Origin: Timonella sp031979385
GTDB lineage: Bacteria > Actinomycetota > Actinomycetes > Actinomycetales > Cellulomonadaceae
DNA length: 64,000 bases
Assembly: GCA_031979385.1 (NCBI GenBank)
Contig: DALZEF010000015.1
Span: 1 to 64,000, forward strand
Direction: 5' to 3'
The translations under genes were made by a program, and so were the position numbers. Below are positions 40,060 through 48,282 of the stretch, piece by piece. The notes under the pieces are model-generated. The model saw only the letters and a list, made by a program, of their open reading frames with translations. It was not told where the DNA came from and searched no databases. The stretch's first letter is position 1, and each line of letters opens with the position of its first letter.

Positions 40060-40833
40060 ATGAAGAACCTGGTGCCTTTCTCGTGGCGGTATGTGGTCCT
40101 AGCTGGCGTGTGCGTGCTCGTTGCGCTTATCGGGGTCACGGGCTATCGGGGTATTTCGGTGCAGTTGCCCGACCTGCAGGCAGACTTTGAGATGCTGACC
40201 TTTGAGGAGTCTGATGAGATTATCGAGGAACAGCCTGCCCAGCCCGATCTGCCACCCGAACCTGAGAGCAACAACCTCTTACGCATCCTTGTCGCAGGGC
40301 TGCTGCTGTTCATCTTGACGTTGTTCATGGCCACCGCGATCCGCACGGGAAAGAACTTCCTGGCAAACCGGCGTCTCTACGAACCCGTTGAGCGAACCGA
40401 GGCCGACAGCGACCCCGATGACGCGCTCACCGAAGTGCTCATACCAGAGGTCACTCGAGCACTCGATCACGCCTTGTCCGCCCTAGACGGCTCGCTACCA
40501 CCTCGCAACGCCATCGTGGAAGCCTGGCGCAGTCTTGAACTCGCCGTCGAAGCAGTGGGCTTTGAACGTTTCGACTCGGATACCGCAACCGACTTCGTCA
40601 CCAGAGCACTATGCGATCTCCCCCTTGACTCCGCCGCACTCGACCGATTCCTGAGGCTCTATCACCTTGCCCGGTTCACAGAGCATGAGATGTTCCCCGA
40701 GCAAAAAAGAAAAGCTCACGGATACCTCACCACGTTGCGCGAGGACCTCGACAACATTCGCTACACCCCCGTGTCCAACGCCCTCACCCAGTCACCTGTG
40801 CCCAGCCATCCCAGTGGGAGGTCTGACGCGTGA
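40060..40833 (+). CDS. DUF4129-type membrane protein
   Basis: 257 residues: signal-anchor-like N-terminal helix (YVVLAGVCVLVALIGVTGY), an acidic extracytoplasmic linker (EEQPAQPDLPPEPES), a second helix (ILVAGLLLFILTLFMATAI) and a cytoplasmic helical domain with AIVEAWRSLELAVEAVGF, ALCDLPLDSAALDRFLRLYHLARF and TEHEMF, typical of DUF4129. DUF4129 proteins are found with MoxR and DUF58 genes and transglutaminase-like proteins. ATG 40060 follows GGGA. First gene of the MoxR/DUF58 run; the next start overlaps its stop. Confidence 0.8.
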   Translation: MKNLVPFSWRYVVLAGVCVLVALIGVTGYRGISVQLPDLQADFEMLTFEESDEIIEEQPAQPDLPPEPESNNLLRILVAGLLLFILTLFMATAIRTGKNFLANRRLYEPVERTEADSDPDDALTEVLIPEVTRALDHALSALDGSLPPRNAIVEAWRSLELAVEAVGFERFDSDTATDFVTRALCDLPLDSAALDRFLRLYHLARFTEHEMFPEQKRKAHGYLTTLREDLDNIRYTPVSNALTQSPVPSHPSGRSDA

Positions 40834-41378
40834 AAGCCTTCCTACTCTCCGGCTGGGTGCTACTCGCAGCCGCGTGCGTCATAGCCAGTTTTGCGCTCAG
40901 CGCAACCCGCATGATGCCGCTCTACGATGCGGTGACAGTTGTGGCGCTCATCTACGCATGCTTCGCGCTGTACAAACTGCTACCTGCGGGGTTCACACTA
41001 GCCTGGCCACGCAAATCCGCAGAGAGCCGCTCCGGCGCCCGCGACGAGATCTCACAGCTTGCCTGGCTACTGTTTGGCCGCGACCGCAACGTGTCCTACG
41101 GAGGCATGAAGCACGTGCGCGAGTCAGCGGAAACGGTCTTCATGTCTGTGGGCATTGATCTGAACCGCGACGCGGATCTTGCCTACGTACAGCAACGCGT
41201 GGGCGGCAAGACCGTTACCGCCCTCACACACATCGACCGCACCCTCAGCCAAGGCGAACTGCGCCGACTCGTGGAGTTTCTCGACGACATCGAAAACGTG
41301 CTGCAGCAACATCCGCTCCCCCACCGTCCAGCCACCGCCGACCCTGCCCTCAGCTCACACCAAGGAGACACCCCATGA
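40830..41378 (+). CDS. membrane protein of unknown function in the MoxR operon
   Basis: 182 residues: two membrane helices (LSGWVLLAAACVIASFALS and YDAVTVVALIYACFALYKLL) followed by a soluble helical domain of about 115 residues (DEISQLAWLLFGRDRNV, GIDLNRDADLAYVQQRVGG, LSQGELRRLVEFLDDIENVL). No family recognised. Start and stop overlap the neighbours by four bases each, so it belongs to the same translational unit as the DUF4129 and MoxR genes, where such small membrane partners are common. Confidence 0.75.
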   Translation: MKAFLLSGWVLLAAACVIASFALSATRMMPLYDAVTVVALIYACFALYKLLPAGFTLAWPRKSAESRSGARDEISQLAWLLFGRDRNVSYGGMKHVRESAETVFMSVGIDLNRDADLAYVQQRVGGKTVTALTHIDRTLSQGELRRLVEFLDDIENVLQQHPLPHRPATADPALSSHQGDTP

Positions 41379-42367
41379 GCGAAGCCACGACATCAACAAC
41401 GCCCCAGCCACTATCGGTCAAAGACATCTCGGGTCTTGCAGGACAGGTACTCGACTCCGTGGGCAAGGCTGTGGTGGGCATGCACGAACCACTGCGACTC
41501 GCAATGGCCGCGATCCTAAGCCAAGGCCACATCCTGTTCGAGGACGTGCCCGGTCTGGGAAAGACCCTTGCGGCTCGCTCACTTGCGCAGGCGCTTGGAC
41601 TCGACTTCGCTCGCCTCCAATGCACCCCTGACCTCTTGCCCGCGGACATCACCGGCTCGTCCATCTTCGACCCCGCCACCCGAACGTTTGAAGTCCGCAG
41701 GGGCCCGGTCTTTACCGGACTGTTCCTCGCCGACGAGATCAACCGCACCGCACCAAAAACCCAGTCCGCGCTCCTCGAGGCCATGGCGGAAGGACAGGTA
41801 TCGATTGAGGGAGTCACCTACCCTCTGCCCACGCCGTTCCACGTTATGGCCACCTCGAACCCCGTCGAGTTCGAGGGAACCTATCCCCTGCCAGAGGCTC
41901 AACTCGACCGATTCATGGTGCGACTCTCCGTTGGTTATCTGGACGCACCGGACGAGACGCAGGTACTCAAACGCCGCCTTGAACGGCAACGCGAATGGGC
42001 CTCAGTTCCGCAGATCACGACTGCCGAACAGGTGCACCAGATGCAGCGCGGCACAGAAGCGGTACACGTCGATGACGACGTCGTGCGTTACTGCGTAGAC
42101 CTCGCACACGCCACACGCCACCATGCATCCCTCGATGTGGGTGTCTCCCCACGCGGCACTCAGGCACTGCTGCTCCTTGCCCGCGCCTACGCAGTGATCG
42201 GTGGCCGCGATTATGTCCTGCCAGAAGACGTCAAAGCAGTCGCCGTCGCTGCTCTCGCCCACCGCATCACGCTCACTCCAACCGCTTGGGCCTCGGGAAT
42301 TGATCCGCGCCGGCTGATCGAGGAACTGCTGTCCGTCGTACCCGCACCACAGTCTGTGGCCCGCTAA
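41375..42367 (+). CDS. MoxR-family AAA+ ATPase
   Basis: Chaperone-like AAA+ ATPase thought to help mature a membrane or secreted target together with DUF58 and DUF4129 partners. 330 residues: Walker A DVPGLGKTLAARSLAQ (58-), RLQCTPDLLPADITGSSIF, Walker B FLADEINRTAPKTQSALLEAM, sensor 1 FHVMATSNPVEFEG, arginine-finger region PEAQLDRFMVRLSVGY and sensor 2 GVSPRGTQALLLLARAYA. The ATG overlaps the stop of the previous gene; DUF58 follows after four bases. Confidence 0.94.
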   Translation: MSEATTSTTPQPLSVKDISGLAGQVLDSVGKAVVGMHEPLRLAMAAILSQGHILFEDVPGLGKTLAARSLAQALGLDFARLQCTPDLLPADITGSSIFDPATRTFEVRRGPVFTGLFLADEINRTAPKTQSALLEAMAEGQVSIEGVTYPLPTPFHVMATSNPVEFEGTYPLPEAQLDRFMVRLSVGYLDAPDETQVLKRRLERQREWASVPQITTAEQVHQMQRGTEAVHVDDDVVRYCVDLAHATRHHASLDVGVSPRGTQALLLLARAYAVIGGRDYVLPEDVKAVAVAALAHRITLTPTAWASGIDPRRLIEELLSVVPAPQSVAR

Positions 42368-42371
42368 ACTC

Positions 42372-43709
42372 ATGACGCTCAATCCCGAACACTCGCCAAC
42401 TGTGCCTAGCGTGACAGGCGAAGGGAACCCAAGCGACGGCTCGCCGCACGCCTGGCATCTACCGCTCGTGATTGTCTGCGCCTTTCTCATGCTGTTGGCC
42501 ATCTTGACGGGCAATCCATCACTCGCATTTCTTGCGCTGGCAGGACTCGTAACAACCGGTTTTGGATACGTGGCACGCCAAAGCGGCACGTTTCATTACC
42601 GGTTCGCAGTCCGCTCAGCAACAGGGCGAGCAGAACCAAACATCGCCTACGCAACGGCGACACTCACGCCGCCTGAGCATGGTGCACGCGCGATCGTTGA
42701 GGTGACCTTTCCCGGTACCACCCCGCTGTTGCTACAGGTCGACGTTTCACGCAAGCGCGACATCGAGTTCTCGGTCAAGACATTGCGCACCGGGCCACGC
42801 CAACAGTTTGGGGTGCGAGTACTTCCGCTTGGGCCTAGCGGCGACTGGTTTGGCGTCTGGTCGCAGTCCACACTGCCCAACACGCTCGTGCTCGCTCCCA
42901 CCACCGCCCTGGCTCACATCCCCACCTCAACTATCACCCGGGGCCTGACTGGGCCACGTACCGCCCGCAGAGCCGGTGAAGGAACCGAGTTCCGCGATCT
43001 TGGGCCAATGACTTGGGGAGATTCACAGCGACGAATCGACTGGAAAGCCTCAGCCCGCGACACATCAGGGCTCGAACAACTCCAAGTCCGTCGAACCCAG
43101 GCCCAGTCCGAGGCCACCACCATCGTCATCGTCGACTCACGTGACGAGATCGGCCCAGAGGTCATCACCTGGGGTGCATTGAACGAGATCCGTGCGGACC
43201 ACCACACCTCACTCGACCTGGCCCGCGCGGCAGCCGTCTCAATCGCACAGGCGGCAATCGCGAGCGGAGACCGCGTGGGATTTGAGGATCTGGCTCGTCC
43301 AAGACGTCCCATCAACCCAGGAACCGGCCCGCGGCACCTGCAACGGATTCGGCACGCCATTTCCCTGACAGCGCCGCAAGGTTCCGTCCCCGAACGAGTC
43401 CGCGCCCCGATGGTGCCGAGCGGAAGTTTCGTCTACCTCATCTCGACCTTCCTCGATGACGCACCCTCCACAACAGCACTATCCCTAGTGGCTCATGGAC
43501 ACCAGGTCATAGCGGTAGACGTACTGCCGCAACTCTCACTCTGGGAACTCTCAGACCGCCAACGCCTCGCCCTGCGCCTAGTCATGGTCAAACGCGATGC
43601 CCGCCTCCGCATGGTCAAAGGTATGGGAATCGACGTGATGCAGTGGACAGCCGAGAACGTCTCCCGCGCGCTGGCAGGGCGTGCGATCAGTGACCGGAGG
43701 AAACGATGA
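42372..43709 (+). CDS. DUF58 domain-containing protein
   Basis: Partner of MoxR ATPases with a von Willebrand A-like fold. 445 residues: two N-terminal membrane helices (LVIVCAFLMLLAILTG, LALAGLVTTGFGYVA), a beta-rich region, and the family signature GTEFRDLGPMTWGDSQRRID plus WKASARDTSGLEQLQVRRTQ followed by TTIVIVDSRDE. Directly after moxR; stop overlaps the next membrane protein gene. The operon may act in envelope maturation or stress; the target is unknown. Confidence 0.92.
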   Translation: MTLNPEHSPTVPSVTGEGNPSDGSPHAWHLPLVIVCAFLMLLAILTGNPSLAFLALAGLVTTGFGYVARQSGTFHYRFAVRSATGRAEPNIAYATATLTPPEHGARAIVEVTFPGTTPLLLQVDVSRKRDIEFSVKTLRTGPRQQFGVRVLPLGPSGDWFGVWSQSTLPNTLVLAPTTALAHIPTSTITRGLTGPRTARRAGEGTEFRDLGPMTWGDSQRRIDWKASARDTSGLEQLQVRRTQAQSEATTIVIVDSRDEIGPEVITWGALNEIRADHHTSLDLARAAAVSIAQAAIASGDRVGFEDLARPRRPINPGTGPRHLQRIRHAISLTAPQGSVPERVRAPMVPSGSFVYLISTFLDDAPSTTALSLVAHGHQVIAVDVLPQLSLWELSDRQRLALRLVMVKRDARLRMVKGMGIDVMQWTAENVSRALAGRAISDRRKR

Positions 43710-44326
43710 GCCGCTTCACCGACTGGATCACTACTCGACAGCGCCACAGCGTGCCCAGAATCTCGTCCGAGGGAATCAGACACATCCACGTGCGCTGGAT
43801 CTTGGGTGTACAGCTTGTCGTCGCCACCGCCTGTGTGCTCGTGGCAACCTTCAACATCTATCCACCTGGCTGGTGGGTGGTACTCATCGCAACCGTCATG
43901 TGCGCCGTAACGGTTGTGCGCGGCTACTCACCGCTCATGGTGTACCTCGCCCTCGCCGCGACAGCGCTGACGGCATTCGCCTTTGACCACGACGGCATCT
44001 CCCCCCTGACAATGGCCCTCACAGTCTGCGTGGTACTCCTGTTGCGCACCAATTCACTGCTGCTCTACTCCAAGCCGGCCATGCGCTTCGAACTCGCAAT
44101 CCTCGCCCGCGAACTCATATGGGTCACAGCAATCTCAGCAAGCCTCATACTCATCGCCATGATCGCCAACCTCATCGGGGGTGCGGCTGGGCCAGCTTCA
44201 CTCGCAGTCGCGACCCTCGCCACCATAGTGCTCGTACTGGCCGTGGCTCTGGGCGCTCGGAGCCACGGACAATCCGAACACAAGAAGCTCAACACCGTAG
44301 AAACACTCGAACCGGTAGACGAATGA
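43706..44326 (+). CDS. multi-pass membrane protein of unknown function
   Basis: 206 residues with about five membrane helices (ILGVQLVVATACVLVATFNI, WWVVLIATVMCAVTVVRGY, LMVYLALAATALTAFAF, LTMALTVCVVLLLRTNSLLL, ISASLILIAMIANLIGG, ATIVLVLAVALGARS). Both ends overlap its neighbours by four bases, so it is an integral part of the MoxR/DUF58 operon. No family recognised; may be the membrane scaffold or target of the module. Confidence 0.75.
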   Translation: MSRFTDWITTRQRHSVPRISSEGIRHIHVRWILGVQLVVATACVLVATFNIYPPGWWVVLIATVMCAVTVVRGYSPLMVYLALAATALTAFAFDHDGISPLTMALTVCVVLLLRTNSLLLYSKPAMRFELAILARELIWVTAISASLILIAMIANLIGGAAGPASLAVATLATIVLVLAVALGARSHGQSEHKKLNTVETLEPVDE

Positions 44327-44967
44327 CCACCTACCCATCGACAATCGCAGGCGGACTCTCCCACGAGATCGTCATCAAGAAGTCACGCTTCATCACACAC
44401 GCCCAGCACGTAAAAAGCGTTGCCGAAGCAGACGCCTTCATCGCCAGCATCAAAACCCAGTACTGGGACGCACGCCACAACTGCACCGCACTGATCGTCG
44501 GTGAAACAGCCAATTCCCAACGCTCCAACGACGACGGCGAACCATCAGGAACAGCAGGGATCCCCATGCTCGAAGTACTTCGCCACCGCAACCTGACCGA
44601 CCTGGCCGTCGTGGTCACCCGCTACTTCGGCGGGGTCCTCCTCGGTGCAGGAGGGCTGGTACGCGCCTACTCGTCGGCAGTCAGCGAAACCCTCGACCAA
44701 GCCCAGATCATCCACCGCAGACTACTCAACACCTACTCCATCTCGACCTTCTACGACGACGCAGGCCGAATAGAGCACTACCTCCGCGACTGGCTCAGCC
44801 ACAATGCCGGCGTATTCGGCGCACCCAACTACACCCACCGCGTCGAATTCCAAGTCAGCATCGAACCACCGCTCGAAGCCGAACTCTCGGCAGGACTCGC
44901 AGCGCTCACCGCCGGAGCCTGCCAACTCAGGCTCGAAGGCTCCCACGTCGTGGACGTACCCGCCTAG
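44323..44967 (+). CDS. YigZ/IMPACT family protein
   Basis: 214-residue protein of the UPF0029/IMPACT family. N-terminal domain with KKSRFITHAQHVKSV, AEADAFIASIKTQYWDARHN, SNDDGEPSGTAGIPML and VVTRYFGGVLLGAGGLVRAYSS, then a ferredoxin-like C-terminal domain. The bacterial function is unclear; eukaryotic relatives regulate the Gcn2 kinase. ATG overlaps the preceding stop (ATGA), so it is read with the MoxR operon. It ends 21 bases before a 30-bp perfect hairpin. Confidence 0.9.
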   Translation: MTTYPSTIAGGLSHEIVIKKSRFITHAQHVKSVAEADAFIASIKTQYWDARHNCTALIVGETANSQRSNDDGEPSGTAGIPMLEVLRHRNLTDLAVVVTRYFGGVLLGAGGLVRAYSSAVSETLDQAQIIHRRLLNTYSISTFYDDAGRIEHYLRDWLSHNAGVFGAPNYTHRVEFQVSIEPPLEAELSAGLAALTAGACQLRLEGSHVVDVPA

Positions 44968-44988
44968 CATCCTGCTCCTTTTTCTGCC

Positions 44989-45053
44989 AACTCAACCGTT
45001 TGTGCCCCAACTCAACCGGAGCACGGTTGAGTTGGGGCACAAACGGTTGAGTT
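44989..45053. terminator. perfect 30-bp hairpin between convergent genes
   Basis: Arms AACTCAACCGTTTGTGCC + CCAACTCAACCG and the exact complement, with the 5-base loop GAGCA. Each arm itself contains CTCAACCG twice. No T-run follows on either side, so it differs from a classic intrinsic terminator. It is placed between yigZ (+) and the small minus-strand gene. Confidence 0.7.
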
Positions 45054-45085
45054 CGCGGGAGATATAGAATCAACGGCGCAGGACA

Positions 45086-45373
45086 CTAGATGTACTCCCA
45101 ACGCCCATGCACCCGCTGCAACGTTTGAGCGCGAGTCACCTCAATAAACGACGAAATCTCGTTGTGCGCCTGGGCGCTCGCGGTCCGGGCGTGGACAGGG
45201 TCATCTGCAGTAAAACGCAGAACCAGTTGCGGTACCCCGCGCGTGATCCTCAGGTCGAATGATTCCACGTTCACGTGCTTGCGCAGTGCATCTGCTGACC
45301 GAGGCAAGATCTGTTCGGGCGACACATCACCAAGCAGGTTGGCGACGCTGAGAATCAAACGATACGAAGGCAT
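45086..45373 (-). CDS. small protein of unknown function
   Basis: 95 residues with alternating strands and helices: MPSYRLILSVANLLGDVSPE, RKHVNVESFDLRITRGVPQL, VLRFTADDPVHARTASAQAH, EISSFIEVTRAQTLQRVHG. No domain recognised; the size and pattern suggest an alpha/beta two-layer fold. A TAGTGT box (plus-strand 45381-45386) lies 7 bases before the ATG, so it is probably leaderless. Stands alone between a convergent hairpin and the flavin operon. Confidence 0.65.
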   Translation of the reverse strand: MPSYRLILSVANLLGDVSPEQILPRSADALRKHVNVESFDLRITRGVPQLVLRFTADDPVHARTASAQAHNEISSFIEVTRAQTLQRVHGRWEYI

Positions 45374-45380
45374 GCGGTCT

Positions 45381-45386
45381 ACACTA
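45381..45386 (-). promoter_or_regulatory. -10 element of a probable leaderless small gene
   Basis: Minus-strand TAGTGT, 7 bases before ATG 45373. Confidence 0.4.
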
Positions 45387-45526
45387 GCCGGGTTTCGCTC
45401 GCTGATGGTTCAGGTCGTGCGGGCGAACAGGTAAGCGCAGGCGAATACCGCACAGGTGGAAAGTTATGGTTTCCCACTGTGAGCACCGACACGCGCGCAG
45501 CGGGAATGAAGCAGGTCTCCAGAAAG

Positions 45527-45536
45527 TTGTGCACAA
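45527..45536 (+). promoter_or_regulatory. candidate MarR operator palindrome
   Basis: Perfect 10-base palindrome TTGTGCACAA 36 bases before the ATG of the flavin operon, followed by ATGCAAATGCAT (45543-45554), a second AT-rich near-palindrome. The second gene of the operon encodes a MarR repressor, so autoregulation here is likely. Confidence 0.45.
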
Positions 45537-45571
45537 TAAGTACATGCAAATGCATTAAAAATGGAGGACTC

Positions 45572-46729
45572 ATGCAGTTCGGAATCTTTACCGTCGGCGA
45601 CGTGACAACCGACCCCACCAACGGCACCACCCCAACAGAAAACGAGCGTATCAAGGCGACCGTAGCCATCGCGCGCAAAGCCGAAGAGGTGGGACTCGAT
45701 GTGTTCGCAACCGGTGAGCACCACAACCCACCATTCGCGGCACCCGCAAACCCGCCCGTGCTCCTTGCCTACCTTGCAGCACAGACCGAGAAGATCGTGC
45801 TCTCGACCTCCACCACACTGATCACCACCAACGACCCAGTGCGCCTTGCTGAAGATTACGCATACCTCCAACACTTGGCCGATGGGCGCATGGACCTCAT
45901 GCTTGGGCGAGGAAACACCGGCCCCGTCTATCCGTGGTTCGGTAAAGACATCCGCCAAGGCGTCGAACTCGCAGTCGAAAACTACGCGCTTCTGCGCAAG
46001 CTGTGGGATGAAGACGTTGTGAACTGGAAGGGAAAGTTCCGCACCCCGCTCCAAGGCTTCACCTCCACCCCACGACCACTCGATGGAGTCGCCCCCTTCG
46101 TCTGGCACGGTTCGATCCGCACCCCCGAGATTGCCGAACAGGCCGCCTATTACGGCGATGGGTTCTTCCACAACAACATCTTCTGGCCGATCAGCCACAC
46201 CAAGCAGATGGTTGCACTGTATCGCCGACGCTTTGAGCACTACGGCCACGGTGCGGCAGACCAGGCGATCGTCGGGCTTGGTGGACAGGTGTTCATGGCC
46301 AAAAACTCCCAAGATGCAGTCCGCCAGTTCCGTCCCTACTTCGACAGTGCACCTGTTTACGGACACGGTCCAACACTTGAGGACTTCACCGAGCAGACAC
46401 CGTTGACTGTGGGCAGCCCACAGCAGGTCATCGACCGTTACGCCACAATGCGCGATCACGTGGGAGACTATCAGCGTCAACTGTTCCTCATGGACCACGC
46501 GGGCCTGCCTCTAGGCACTGTGCTCGACCAGATTGAGATGCTGGGCAGCGAGGTCGTGCCGGTCCTGCGCAAGGAGTTCGCAACCGGACGCCCAGCACAC
46601 GTCCCCGATGCCCCAACTCACGCTGCACGTGTGGCAGCCGCAGGAGGCGCACAGGACTCGACCGTATACGCTGAAGCCGATGCAGTGACCGGCGCCTCCC
46701 CAACCGACCAACGGAGCAGCAATGAATGA
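45572..46729 (+). CDS. LLM class flavin-dependent oxidoreductase (CE1758 type)
   Basis: FMN-dependent luciferase-like monooxygenase; substrate unknown. 385 residues: MQFGIFTVGDVTTDPTNG, ATGEHHNPPFAAPANPPVL, TDLM-type core VLSTSTTLITTNDPVRLAEDYA, LGRGNTGPVYPWFG, and the C-terminal Ala-rich tail. ATG 45572 has GGAGGACT upstream. The three-gene set with marR and an FMN reductase matches the pairing known from corynebacteria (CE1758/CE1759), where the reductase supplies reduced flavin. Stop overlaps the marR start by eight bases. Confidence 0.9.
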   Translation: MQFGIFTVGDVTTDPTNGTTPTENERIKATVAIARKAEEVGLDVFATGEHHNPPFAAPANPPVLLAYLAAQTEKIVLSTSTTLITTNDPVRLAEDYAYLQHLADGRMDLMLGRGNTGPVYPWFGKDIRQGVELAVENYALLRKLWDEDVVNWKGKFRTPLQGFTSTPRPLDGVAPFVWHGSIRTPEIAEQAAYYGDGFFHNNIFWPISHTKQMVALYRRRFEHYGHGAADQAIVGLGGQVFMAKNSQDAVRQFRPYFDSAPVYGHGPTLEDFTEQTPLTVGSPQQVIDRYATMRDHVGDYQRQLFLMDHAGLPLGTVLDQIEMLGSEVVPVLRKEFATGRPAHVPDAPTHAARVAAAGGAQDSTVYAEADAVTGASPTDQRSSNE

Positions 46730-47192
46730 TCCTCAGCACACATCGGTTGCGTGGGAGGCACTGTTCCGTGCCCAGGTGGAGATCATGCGCAGGCTCGAAG
46801 CCGACGACCTCATGCCCGACCTGACACTCAAGGAATACGATGTCCTATACACCCTGCGCCGTGCAGGAGGTGACGGACTACGACTCAAGGAACTCAATAA
46901 AGGAGTTCTGATGCATCAGTCATCGCTGTCGCGGCTTGTTGAGCGTCTCGAACTTCGCGGACTCGTTGCACGGCGAACCGCCCCGGATGACCGCCGAGGC
47001 ACGCTGATCACTCTGACCGCTGAGGGAATCCGACTACAACGCGAAATGGGCCACCGCCATGTCGCGCAGATCAACCATTACGTGGGTTCGGCACTTAGCC
47101 CCCGCGAACTCGAACAACTACGCATTCTGACCGAAAAACTCAAGAACGCCCAAGAAGCCATCCCCCGCTTCAACACGCGTGAAGCACATTGA
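46722..47192 (+). CDS. MarR-family transcriptional regulator
   Basis: 156-residue winged-helix repressor. Helices LTLKEYDVLYTLRRAGGD, LRLKELNKGVLMHQSSLSR and LVERLELRGLVAR, with the wing RRTAPDDRRGTLITLTAEG. Overlaps the oxidoreductase gene and is 27 bases upstream of the FMN reductase, so it probably controls this operon through the TTGTGCACAA palindrome at 45527. The inducing ligand is unknown. Confidence 0.9.
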   Translation: MNDPQHTSVAWEALFRAQVEIMRRLEADDLMPDLTLKEYDVLYTLRRAGGDGLRLKELNKGVLMHQSSLSRLVERLELRGLVARRTAPDDRRGTLITLTAEGIRLQREMGHRHVAQINHYVGSALSPRELEQLRILTEKLKNAQEAIPRFNTREAH

Positions 47193-47219
47193 AATTCTCG
47201 ATCCCACAAGGACACCGAC

Positions 47220-47843
47220 ATGAAACTCATTGCTCTCTCCGCAGGCCTTAGCCAGCCCTCATCCACGAGACTCCTTGCAGATCGCATGAGCGCCGCAACA
47301 GGGGCAGCCTTGCAGTCCGCCGGACACGACATTGAGATCACGCCCGTTGAACTGCGCGACTATGCCCATGACATCGTGGACAACATGCTCACCGGGTTCG
47401 GCTCGCCACGCCTTGAGGAACTCAAAGCCCAGCTTGTGGCCGCAGATGGAGTCGTGGCGACCACGCCGATCTTCTCCCAATCCTTTTCCGGGCTGTTCAA
47501 GTCCTTCCTGGACGTGATTGATCAGAAGTCACTGGTCAACAAACCCGTGTATCTTGGGGCGACGGCGGGAACTGCCCGGCACTCGCTTGCGCTTGAGTTC
47601 GCGGTGCGTCCCGTATTCGCCTATCTCAAGGCACTTGTCTCCCCTACCGCTGTGTTTGCGGCCTCCGAGGACTGGGGTGGGACGGATGGGATTTCCGACG
47701 AGTTGGATGCGCGGATTACCCGTGGTGCGCAAGAGTTCGCAACGCTTTTGGTGGGTTCCGCCCTCGAAGTCACACGCGAACTTGATGACCTGCAGACACC
47801 CGATTTTGAGGATCTGCTTCGCGCGGGTGGCGTCGAGTTCTAG
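47220..47843 (+). CDS. NADPH-dependent FMN reductase (CE1759 type)
   Basis: Flavodoxin-like reductase that would supply FMNH2 to the LLM oxidoreductase. 207 residues: LIALSAGLSQPSSTRLLADR (phosphate-binding loop), VVATTPIFSQSFSGLFKSFLD and LGATAGTARHSLALE. ATG preceded by AAGGACACCGAC. Third gene of the operon. Confidence 0.9.
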   Translation: MKLIALSAGLSQPSSTRLLADRMSAATGAALQSAGHDIEITPVELRDYAHDIVDNMLTGFGSPRLEELKAQLVAADGVVATTPIFSQSFSGLFKSFLDVIDQKSLVNKPVYLGATAGTARHSLALEFAVRPVFAYLKALVSPTAVFAASEDWGGTDGISDELDARITRGAQEFATLLVGSALEVTRELDDLQTPDFEDLLRAGGVEF

Positions 47844-47949
47844 GGATTTTCCACGATTGACCGCCTATCCACCAGCGGGAGAAGTCACCTGATCCCGTGA
47901 TGTGCGCCATGTTTTGTGCGATTCCACTGCGTGTTTAGGACTAAAGACC

Positions 47950-47978
47950 TTGGGTTTCGTCTCGTTAGTTGAGATACT
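47950..47978 (+). promoter_or_regulatory. promoter for the tandem small ORFs
   Basis: TTGGGT (47950-47955), 17-base spacer, GATACT (47973-47978). Transcription would start near 47985 and run through both small ORFs to the terminator at 48231. Confidence 0.45.
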
Positions 47979-48008
47979 TGAGGTGCTTCCACACCCTAGG
48001 AAGTGCAC

Positions 48009-48080
48009 ATGGTCAACGAGGATCGTGATTATCGCGGCTCGTGGCCTGAGCGACACAATTGCTCGATGAGAGGTAGGTGA
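48009..48080 (+). CDS. possible 23-residue small protein or leader peptide
   Basis: ATG with AGGAAG seven bases upstream. The product begins MVNEDRDYRGSWPER and ends NCSMRGR, short and charged. It lies downstream of a promoter-like pair and ends six bases before a second small ORF. No homology recognised. It could be a leader peptide for the next ORF. Confidence 0.35.
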   Translation: MVNEDRDYRGSWPERHNCSMRGR

Positions 48081-48086
48081 CGTGCC

Positions 48087-48197
48087 ATGATCACATGGAT
48101 GTATCGGGACGACAAATCACGCAAGTGGTGGGCGAATAGAGCTCATCGCCGCGACATGTTGTTCACGGAAGTCCGCACGCCGTTGATGCTGCGGTAA
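48087..48197 (+). CDS. possible 36-residue basic small protein
   Basis: Begins MITWMYRDDKSRKWWANR, continues AHRRDMLFTEVRTPLMLR; very basic, with three Trp. GAGGTAGGTGA upstream of the ATG overlaps the end of the first tiny ORF, suggesting coupling. A clean terminator follows 34 bases after the stop. Promoter, two ribosome-binding sites and terminator together support a real small transcription unit of unknown function. Confidence 0.4.
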   Translation: MITWMYRDDKSRKWWANRAHRRDMLFTEVRTPLMLR

Positions 48198-48230
48198 TCC
48201 CTCTCTCGAGATTTCCTCCATAATGCGTCT

Positions 48231-48264
48231 AAGGGCCGGTAATTGCGTTTACCGGCCCTTTTGT
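48231..48264 (+). terminator. intrinsic terminator after the small ORFs
   Basis: Perfect 12-bp stem AAGGGCCGGTAA / TTACCGGCCCTT with a short loop, followed by TTG and TTTG. Confidence 0.88.
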
Positions 48265-48282
48265 TTGCCCTGGCAACCGCCT

